DNA from: JBNRMR01 sp050942895
Lineage (GTDB): Bacteria > Bacillota > Clostridia > Christensenellales > UBA1750
Assembly: GCA_050942895.1 (NCBI GenBank)
Contig: JBMNOE010000007.1
Location: 56,210-120,209, forward strand
DNA length: 64,000 nucleotides
Direction: 5' to 3'
Shown here: positions 58,596 through 64,000 of the stretch, in pieces
Numbering within the stretch: position 1 is the stretch's first letter
Layout: every line of letters starts with the position of its first letter
Program-made: the position numbers and the translations under genes
Notes under the pieces: model-generated
What the model saw: the letters and a program-made list of their open reading frames with translations, nothing else
Database searches by the model: none
Told to the model about the DNA's origin: nothing

Positions 58596-59753
58596 ATGAA
58601 GTACCATTTTGACGAAATCATCTGCAGAAAAAACACCTGCTCCATCAAGTATGACTTTGCTGAGGAGTACGGCCTGCCCGAGGATGTCCTGCCCCTTTGG
58701 GTCGCCGACATGGACTTTCCCGCCCCGCCGGATGTGCTTGATGATGTCAAAAAAGCGGTAGAGCATGGCATTTTTGGCTATACAGAGGCGCGAAGCCGCT
58801 ATTACGAAGCCCTGCAAGGCTGGTTCACCCCTCGCTTTGGCATTTCCTTTGAGGCGAAGGACGTGGTCAAAGTGCCTGGGGTGGTGTTCGCCCTTGCCCA
58901 GGCTGTTCTGGCCTTCACCCAGCCGGGGGACTGCGTGCTCATACAGCCGCCGGTGTATCCCCCTTTCTACAGTGTGGTGAGTAAAAACGGCCGCATACTG
59001 GCAAAAAATCCGCTGATATACGAAAACGGCGCCTACTCGATCGACTTTGTTGATTTTGAAAGCAAGATTATCAGCGAAAATGTGAAGATGTTCATTCTTT
59101 GCAGCCCCCATAACCCCGTCGGCCGGGTATGGACCCACGAAGAACTGGAAAAGCTGAATGATATCTGCCAAAGACATGGCGTTATAGTGGTTTCCGACGA
59201 AATCCACTGCGATTTCATCCGCGAAGGACATGTGCACACCAGCTTTGCCATGATTGATCAAAACGCAGTCATCGCCACCGCTCCCAGCAAGACATTCAAT
59301 CTTGCGGGGCTTCAAGCTGCAAATGTGATAGTCAAAAACCCGGAGCTTTGCCGTAAGCTCAAAGAAGCCATAGACAGAAGCGGCTATAGCCAGCTTAACA
59401 CGCTGGGCCTCATCGCTTGCCAGAGCGCCTACGAAAAAGGCGGCGAATGGCTCGGTCAGCTCAACGCATATCTTGCTCAGAATATAGATTTCGTCAAAGG
59501 CTTCCTTGAGGAGAATCTTCCCAAGGTCCGAATGGTTGATGCCCAGGGAACTTATTTGCTATGGCTGGACTTTTCCGCATATGGCCTCCCCCAGAAGGAA
59601 TTGGATAGAAAAATTACCCACGAAGCGAAGCTGTGGCTCAACAGCGGCACATTGTTCGGCTCCGAGGGCGAGGGCTTCCAGCGCATTAATATCGCCTGCC
59701 CAAAAGAGATACTCCAAATAGCGCTTGAGCGGCTGCAAAGAGTCTTTGGCTAA
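58596..59753 (+). CDS. patB: PLP-dependent cystathionine beta-lyase, MalY/PatB type
   Basis: 385 residues; ATG 58596 follows GGAGG with 10-base spacing; the ORF's earlier starts would add an unconserved leader. Fold type I aminotransferase: PLWVADMDFPAP, GIFGYTEARSRYYEAL, CSPHNPVGRVW, SDEIHCDFI and the PLP lysine in TAPSKTFNLAGLQ (Lys232). It cleaves cystathionine or cysteine to homocysteine or sulfide. Between a CymR-like regulator and cysK, in keeping with cysteine-methionine interconversion. Confidence 0.9.
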   Translation: MKYHFDEIICRKNTCSIKYDFAEEYGLPEDVLPLWVADMDFPAPPDVLDDVKKAVEHGIFGYTEARSRYYEALQGWFTPRFGISFEAKDVVKVPGVVFALAQAVLAFTQPGDCVLIQPPVYPPFYSVVSKNGRILAKNPLIYENGAYSIDFVDFESKIISENVKMFILCSPHNPVGRVWTHEELEKLNDICQRHGVIVVSDEIHCDFIREGHVHTSFAMIDQNAVIATAPSKTFNLAGLQAANVIVKNPELCRKLKEAIDRSGYSQLNTLGLIACQSAYEKGGEWLGQLNAYLAQNIDFVKGFLEENLPKVRMVDAQGTYLLWLDFSAYGLPQKELDRKITHEAKLWLNSGTLFGSEGEGFQRINIACPKEILQIALERLQRVFG

Positions 59754-59786
59754 GATGCGTTTTTTCAAAAATATTTGCGGTTCGTA

Positions 59787-59815
59787 TTGACAATCCCGTC
59801 ATCTGAACATATAAT
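59787..59815 (+). promoter_or_regulatory. consensus sigmaA promoter of cysK
   Basis: TTGACA (59787-59792), 17-base spacer, TATAAT (59810-59815). CCATATA (59819-59825) and ATATGCATTA (59841-59850) follow. An inverted repeat CATATC-tgcat-GATATG spans 59829-59845. Confidence 0.85.
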
Positions 59816-59870
59816 ATACCATATAAAACATATCTGCATGATATGCATTAACCTTAAGGGGGCCATACCC

Positions 59871-60806
59871 ATGACAAAAATAGCACAAAGCATCACCGAT
59901 CTGATCGGTCGAACCCCACTATTAAAGCTAAATAACTACGCCGCTGAAAAAGGCGTCTCGGCGAATCTGATAGCCAAGCTGGAGTATTTTAACCCGCTGG
60001 GCAGCGTTAAGGACCGTATCGCCTATGCAATGATAGATGCAGGCGAAAAGGCCGGCCTTATAACCAAGGACACCGTCATAATCGAGCCCACCAGCGGCAA
60101 CACAGGCGTTGGCCTGGCCTTTGTGGCGGCCGCAAAGGGCTACAAGCTTGTTCTGGTCATGCCCGAAACCATGAGCGTTGAGCGCAGAGCCTTGGTTGCG
60201 GCTCTGGGCGCGGAACTCCTTCTCACCCCGGGCAGCGAAGGCATGAAGGGCGCCATCCGCAAGGCGGAGGAACTGGCGGCCGCTCTGCCCTCGGCCTTCA
60301 TCCCCCAGCAGTTTGACAATCCTGCAAACCCGAAGATCCACCGCGAAACCACCGCTTTGGAGATCTGGGAGGACAGCGGCCATGATGTTGACGTTTTCGT
60401 TGGCGGCGTAGGCACGGGCGGCACCATCGCCGGCGTCGGTCAGGTTCTTAAGGAGAAGAATCCCGGCGTTAAGATCATCGCTGTAGAACCTGAAGATTCC
60501 CCTGTGCTTTCAGGCGGCAATCCAGGCCCGCATAAAATACAGGGCATCGGCGCAGGCTTCGTGCCAAAGGTGTACGACAGCAGCGTGATTGACGAGATTT
60601 TTCAGGTGAAAAACGAGGACGCCTTTGAAACCTCTCGCCTAGTTGCCACAAAGGAAGGCTTGCTGGTGGGCATTTCCTCCGGCGCGGCGCTATACGCAGC
60701 CACACAGGTGGCTCTGCGCCCTGAGTTCGCCGGCAAGAATATCGTGGTTCTGCTGCCAGACACCGGTGAGCGGTACCTCTCCACCCCGCTGTTTAACAAG
60801 TCCTAA
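59871..60806 (+). CDS. cysK: cysteine synthase A
   Basis: 311 residues; ATG 59871 is preceded by AAGGGGG and matches family N-termini (SITDLIGRTPLLKL). PLP lysine Lys47 in NPLGSVKDR, PTSGNTGVGL (substrate loop) and VGGVGTGGTIAGVG (phosphate loop), GISSGAA near the end. It makes cysteine from O-acetylserine and sulfide. In Bacillus CysK also serves as CymR co-repressor; the Rrf2 gene nearby and shared promoter sequences suggest the same here. Preceded by its own promoter. Confidence 0.96.
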   Translation: MTKIAQSITDLIGRTPLLKLNNYAAEKGVSANLIAKLEYFNPLGSVKDRIAYAMIDAGEKAGLITKDTVIIEPTSGNTGVGLAFVAAAKGYKLVLVMPETMSVERRALVAALGAELLLTPGSEGMKGAIRKAEELAAALPSAFIPQQFDNPANPKIHRETTALEIWEDSGHDVDVFVGGVGTGGTIAGVGQVLKEKNPGVKIIAVEPEDSPVLSGGNPGPHKIQGIGAGFVPKVYDSSVIDEIFQVKNEDAFETSRLVATKEGLLVGISSGAALYAATQVALRPEFAGKNIVVLLPDTGERYLSTPLFNKS

Positions 60807-60873
60807 GCCCAGGGCGAAAGCTTGGCGAATATCTTAAATAAATAACTGTCTGCATACTTACAAAGACAAGAGA

Positions 60874-60916
60874 GCCGGCTGAAAGCGAACTTCATCGCTT
60901 CCTGCCGGCCCTTTTT
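60874..60916 (+). terminator. terminator of cysK
   Basis: GCCGGC (60874-60879) pairs with GCCGGC (60904-60909), with an inner AGCGA/TCGCT stem, followed by CCTTTTTG. Confidence 0.8.
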
Positions 60917-60949
60917 GTTTAAACATATTTTCCCATTAGCACTTAAAAG

Positions 60950-62029
60950 CTATCTTTGCACCCTTGCATTGCCCTTCCAGACATTCCAGATCTGATCCTC
61001 GTCCGCCGGCTGCACATAGTCGGTCAGGAAAGAGGTCACCAGCGCACCGCTGGCCCATGCGAACTGAAGCCACTTTTCGGGCTCCCAGCCTTTGAGGACG
61101 GAATAGAGGAAACCGCTTACGAATGCGTCGCCGCCGCCGATGCGGTCCAGAACGGGGATCTCACGGGGTTCCACCACGTTCCACTCGTCGCCCACCAGCG
61201 AAAGCGCGCCCCAAAGGTGGGCGTTGACGCTGATGACCTGACGAAGGGTGTTGGCGAAGACGCTCACATTCGGGAACGCCGCCTTGACATTGGCGATCAT
61301 GCCCTTGAAGCTTTCTATCTGGGAGCCGATGTCCTTGCCGCCGGCCTCGGGGCCTTCGATGCCCAGGGCCAACTGATAATCTTCCTCGTTGCCGATGAGG
61401 ATATCCGTCACTCCGGCGATCTCCTTGAAAATCGCGCTGAGCTCTTCTTCCCTGCCTTCCCAGAAGGAGGCCCTGTGGTTAAGGTCAAAGGAGATAAGCG
61501 TGCCGTACTTCTTTGCGGCCCGTGCAAGCTCCAGGCAGAAAACGCCCGTCTCCGGCGAAAGCGCGGTGATCAGGCCGGACAGATGCAGTATCTGGCAGCC
61601 CTCCTCGCCGAAAATCCGCTCAAGGTCGAAGTCCTTTATATTGAGCGTCCGCCCAACCTCGCCGGCCCTGTCATTCCAAACCCGCTGGCCGCGCACTCCA
61701 AAGCCCCTGTCTGCGATGTTGATCTGGTGGCGATATCCCCAAGGCCCTCCGGCGTCAACTTCTTTTCCTTCGTAGTCGATATTTCTTGCGCGAAGTTCGC
61801 TCTTTATTAGCTGCGCAATGGGGCTGCCCTTTACGAAGGTTGTGAGCACCTTTGTGGGCAGGCCCAAAAAGGATGCCACACTCAGCACATTCGTTTCGGC
61901 GCTGGTGACCTGAAGGGTGTATTGCTTGCTAATATGAACAGGTTGTCCCTCCGGCGGGCATATGCGAATGCCCATGCTGGACGGAACGATCAACGAATAC
62001 TTGCAATTTTCCCTTAACTTTTTCATCAT
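60950..62029 (-). CDS. kdgK: PfkB family sugar kinase, 2-dehydro-3-deoxygluconokinase-like
   Basis: 359 residues, ribokinase fold. QVTSAETNVLSVASFLGLPTKVLT and the GYRHQINIADRGFG substrate region are near the N-terminus. ISFDLNHRASFW, NEEDYQLALG and the catalytic DRIGGGDAFVSGFLY (anion-hole GGGD) follow. The YRH/RxSFW pattern fits KDG kinases of uronate and pectin catabolism; a close relative, other 6-carbon sugar kinases, cannot be excluded. A promoter and inverted repeat lie upstream. The matching aldolase is not in the window. Confidence 0.8.
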   Translation of the reverse strand: MMKKLRENCKYSLIVPSSMGIRICPPEGQPVHISKQYTLQVTSAETNVLSVASFLGLPTKVLTTFVKGSPIAQLIKSELRARNIDYEGKEVDAGGPWGYRHQINIADRGFGVRGQRVWNDRAGEVGRTLNIKDFDLERIFGEEGCQILHLSGLITALSPETGVFCLELARAAKKYGTLISFDLNHRASFWEGREEELSAIFKEIAGVTDILIGNEEDYQLALGIEGPEAGGKDIGSQIESFKGMIANVKAAFPNVSVFANTLRQVISVNAHLWGALSLVGDEWNVVEPREIPVLDRIGGGDAFVSGFLYSVLKGWEPEKWLQFAWASGALVTSFLTDYVQPADEDQIWNVWKGNARVQR

Positions 62030-62044
62030 TATTTCCTCCTGAAC

Positions 62045-62073
62045 TTATCTTTTTGATTTTGCATCAAAGATAA
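62045..62073. promoter_or_regulatory. operator-like inverted repeat of kdgK
   Basis: TTATCTTTTTGAT (62045-62057) and ATCAAAGATAA (62063-62073) form an imperfect inverted repeat that starts at the -10 box and covers the RNA start of the kdgK promoter. A regulator of uronate use is plausible. Confidence 0.45.
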
Positions 62074-62101
62074 TTATATCGCAATTTACATATATTAGCA
62101 A
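62073..62101 (-). promoter_or_regulatory. sigmaA-type promoter of kdgK
   Basis: On the minus strand TTGCTA (62101-62096), 17-base spacer, TATAAT (62078-62073). Confidence 0.65.
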
Positions 62102-62194
62102 CAAGAATACTATATATTTACATGATTCTCCCATATCCTTGGCCGCAGAAGCATAAGCCATCCATTCGGCGCATATGCTCAACGGGGTGTTTTC

Positions 62195-62884
62195 ATGAGA
62201 AATCAGCAGACAAGGAACAATATAATGCTTTGGACAGCGCTCGCCCTGGCAGTGCTTTTAATCGCTATGGAATCCTCAGCCATACTGGCGTCATCCGCGC
62301 CCAAGGCGATTTATTCCGGCAAAAGCGGCGTGGCGCTTATGTTCAATGTATATCAGAACACTGAAAACGTTGAAGAAATCAAGGATATCTTGGGGCAGTA
62401 CGGTGTTTCCGCCAGCTTTTTCATCGGCGGTATCTGGGCCGAAAAAAACCGCGAACTGATATTTGATCTCTATCTTGAAGGACACGATATCGGCAACCAT
62501 GGCTTCAAGCATAAACTTCCCACAAAGGCCGGCCCTGCCGTGACCAGAGAGGAGATTCAGCGCACAGACATAGTAATCCGCAGCATAACCGGGGAAAAGC
62601 CCTTGCTCTATGCACCTCCTTCCGGAGATCACGACCAGAGAACAGTTGAAATTGCCCAAGAGGAGGGCTATTTGACCATACTCTGGAGCGCCGACACCAT
62701 CGACTGGCGCGATCAGGACGCAAAGCTGCTTTTAAGCCGCACCCAAAGCAAGCTGAGCGATGGCGGATTCCTGCTGATGCACCCGACACCGGCGACAGTT
62801 GAAGCGCTTCCACAGATAATCGAGTGGATTTTTGGCCAGGGGTATGAAATAAAGCCCGTTTCGAAGATCATCCTCGGTGAATAG
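62195..62884 (+). CDS. polysaccharide-deacetylase-fold protein, PdaB/YlxY-like, catalytic motif altered
   Basis: 229 residues with one N-terminal membrane segment (about 12-33) and an extracellular NodB-like domain. The metal His pair is kept (HDIGNHGFKH, His102/His106), as are YAPPSGDHD and LLMHPTPATVEALPQII. The first motif, normally TFDDG, reads MFNVYQN (50-56), so catalytic Asp residues are missing. B. subtilis YlxY and some PdaB proteins, linked to sporulation, show comparable changes. It may bind rather than deacetylate peptidoglycan. Start chosen at ATG 62195 with GGGGTG upstream. Confidence 0.75.
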   Translation: MRNQQTRNNIMLWTALALAVLLIAMESSAILASSAPKAIYSGKSGVALMFNVYQNTENVEEIKDILGQYGVSASFFIGGIWAEKNRELIFDLYLEGHDIGNHGFKHKLPTKAGPAVTREEIQRTDIVIRSITGEKPLLYAPPSGDHDQRTVEIAQEEGYLTILWSADTIDWRDQDAKLLLSRTQSKLSDGGFLLMHPTPATVEALPQIIEWIFGQGYEIKPVSKIILGE

Positions 62885-62960
62885 CGCCAGCATGTGTTAC
62901 GAAGCCGGAACAAGCATTTAAATGGCTTTGGATGCGCATCTTTAATGCTTTAATTCACAT

Positions 62961-62996
62961 CCCCGGTATGCCGATACATAAAACCGCATACCGGGG
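62961..62996. terminator. strong hairpin between converging genes
   Basis: CCCCGGTATGC (62961-62971) and GCATACCGGGG (62986-62996) pair over 11 bp without mismatch. CCAGTTTTG follows on plus. A second small hairpin CCCGCTT-taag-AAGCGGG lies at 63010-63027. Confidence 0.7.
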
Positions 62997-63035
62997 CCAG
63001 TTTTGCTCGCCCGCTTTAAGAAGCGGGACAAAAAA

Positions 63036-63767
63036 TCAGTACATCTTCGCTTCGTTTTTGAAGGGTTCTGTAGTAAGATTGTTGTCTATGGCGTATTTCT
63101 TGCCTTCGGCGGCCCAGAGCATCCCCCGCTCCATGAGTATCTGCGAGTTAGGAAAGAGGTCAAAAACATCGTCATGGTGGCCTAAGGCGCTATAAAACAC
63201 CCGGCCATTCCCCCAGAACTTCGTCCACGCCACCGGCATGTCAACAGGCTTGTTGGAAATATTGTAGTAGCTGACGCTGGGGAAACGGGTGGTAGCCAAC
63301 ACCTCTACCGCCGGGTCCACATGCAGATAGTATTGCTCGCTTATGACATCAAAGTCTTCCAGGCCCTCAACCAACGGACTGGAGCCCTTGCATACATTCA
63401 CCCTGTATTCAATACCGCTGCCGCCGGGATGGCTCACCCATTGCCCGCCGGTCATAAACTGCCAGTGGGTATCCTTTCTAAAGGCGTCGCAAAGGCCGCC
63501 ATGGCAGCCCGCAAGGCCTACGCCCGTGCCGACGGCTTCGGAGACATTGTTCACCTGATTCCTTTCAATCTCCCCCTGAGTCCAGCACATCACGATCAGA
63601 TCCAGGCTCATCAGATAATCCAGATCATTCAAAGGCTCAAGATTTTCCACTATTTTAGCCGAATACCCGTTCTTCTCCATTATTTTAGCGAATCTTGCGG
63701 AGGTTTCAACGGGCTCATGCCCAAGCCAGCCCCCCTGCAAAAGCAGAACGCTCTTATTGCTTTTCAT
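63036..63767 (-). CDS. ThuA-domain protein
   Basis: 243 residues of the glutamine-amidotransferase-like ThuA fold. VLLLQGGWLGHEPVETS (strand and nucleophile-like region), IVMCWTQGEI, GLAGCHGGLCDAFR and PVAWTKFWGNGRVFYSALGHHDDVF match the family, including the HH motif. ThuA proteins accompany trehalose or sugar-oxidation genes; the activity is unsettled. Starts overlapping the GNAT stop by ATGA, and AAGGAG precedes it. Confidence 0.82.
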   Translation of the reverse strand: MKSNKSVLLLQGGWLGHEPVETSARFAKIMEKNGYSAKIVENLEPLNDLDYLMSLDLIVMCWTQGEIERNQVNNVSEAVGTGVGLAGCHGGLCDAFRKDTHWQFMTGGQWVSHPGGSGIEYRVNVCKGSSPLVEGLEDFDVISEQYYLHVDPAVEVLATTRFPSVSYYNISNKPVDMPVAWTKFWGNGRVFYSALGHHDDVFDLFPNSQILMERGMLWAAEGKKYAIDNNLTTEPFKNEAKMY

Positions 63768-64000
63768 AAACTTTCTACTCCTTCATTGATTTTCTTCCAC
63801 AGCCGCTTTCTCATTACAAGCTGGCTGGCTGTTTCATGATGCACCAAAAAGCCTGATTGCTTATACAGCTCTGCGAGGCAAAAATAGTCCCGAGCCTCGC
63901 TGACGAAACCCTTTTGCGGATAGCCTTCCACGAAATCGAAGCCTTCCCGGGCAGCATCCCGGCATACCCTCTCCAGCAGCATTTTTGCAAGGTCCTTTCT
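63764..64000 (-). CDS. GNAT family N-acetyltransferase (C-terminal part, cut by window edge)
   Basis: The frame is open through 64000. Visible residues include RKDLAKMLLERVCRDAAREGFDFVEGYPQ, the acetyl-CoA motif A and beta4, followed by GFLVHHETASQLVMRKRLW. Substrate unknown. Its stop overlaps the ThuA start, so both are one operon. Confidence 0.75.
   Translation of the reverse strand, partial: RKDLAKMLLERVCRDAAREGFDFVEGYPQKGFVSEARDYFCLAELYKQSGFLVHHETASQLVMRKRLWKKINEGVESL

Noticed and set aside
1..64000. tRNA genes, rRNA genes, CRISPR arrays, insertion sequences, prophage
   Set aside because: No GTTCRA-type T-loop in a tRNA context, no evenly spaced identical repeats with spacers, and no transposase, integrase or phage structural motif was seen.

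Overview
The window comes from the chromosome of a Gram-positive, endospore-forming, anaerobe-like bacterium, most plausibly a member of Clostridia (Christensenellales- or Eubacteriales-like, G+C near 50% by eye). Supporting signs are sigmaA-type promoters with 17-base spacers, AGGAGG-type ribosome sites, a T-box glycyl-tRNA synthetase, the rimP-nusA-ylxR-ylxQ-infB operon, DegV and DUF3793 proteins, a CotF-like coat pair, a SleB-like hydrolase and a PdaB/YlxY-like deacetylase. I saw no rRNA or tRNA gene, CRISPR array, insertion sequence or prophage. Nearly all of the sequence is chromosomal housekeeping, interspersed with small carbohydrate loci.

Layout. 1-1.8 kb: 3' part of a GH36 alpha-galactosidase. 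1.9-4.2 kb: coat pair, DegV, flavodoxin-like protein. 4.3-10.8 kb (minus): three overlapping M42 aminopeptidases, a ComEC-like MBL hydrolase, TrxB and GlmM. 11-21.3 kb (mostly plus): MurG-type glycosyltransferase, T-box and GlyS, HicB-DinB-like fusion, RNase Z-like protein (minus), SleB-like hydrolase, PfkA, FAD oxidoreductase, zinc-ribbon membrane protein, MATE transporter and a frame-interrupted methyltransferase. 21.3-28.2 kb: sialidase-like hydrolase, MmcQ/YjbR, a metal-regulated-looking DUF3793-flavodoxin pair, HAD phosphatase, YaiI, YjbQ, HD phosphohydrolase, two-subunit fumarase. 28.3-34.6 kb: Gfo/Idh/MocA oxidoreductase, MurA, an MFS transporter with a GH43 enzyme. 34.7-45.5 kb (plus): translation and RNA operon (rimP to infB, rpsO, pnp), M16 peptidase, MazG-like pyrophosphohydrolase, APH-like kinase. 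45.6-50.2 kb: ECF substrate-binding component with an overlapping P-loop kinase, RsmC-like methyltransferase, RsuA, YugP protease, GNAT. 50.3-55.7 kb (minus): a 1183-residue LamG protein, an alpha/alpha-barrel protein and a short ORF with its own promoter and terminator. 55.8-64 kb: amidohydrolase, aldo/keto reductase, an Rrf2-PatB-CysK cysteine cluster, KdgK, degenerate polysaccharide deacetylase, ThuA-like protein and a partial GNAT.

How it fits together. The carbohydrate enzymes whose N-termini are visible (sialidase-like, GH43, LamG protein, alpha/alpha-barrel protein) have no signal peptide. This suggests the cell imports oligosaccharides and degrades them in the cytoplasm; the MFS-GH43 pair and KdgK fit that picture. 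The parts least explained by known families are the ECF S-component/kinase pair with its paired-hairpin leader, the regulated 44-codon ORF in front of the LamG/alpha-alpha-barrel pair, and a promoter motif shared by rrf2 and cysK. Other oddities are an apparent AUC start in the MurG homologue and an A-AAA-AAG frame switch in a methyltransferase gene.
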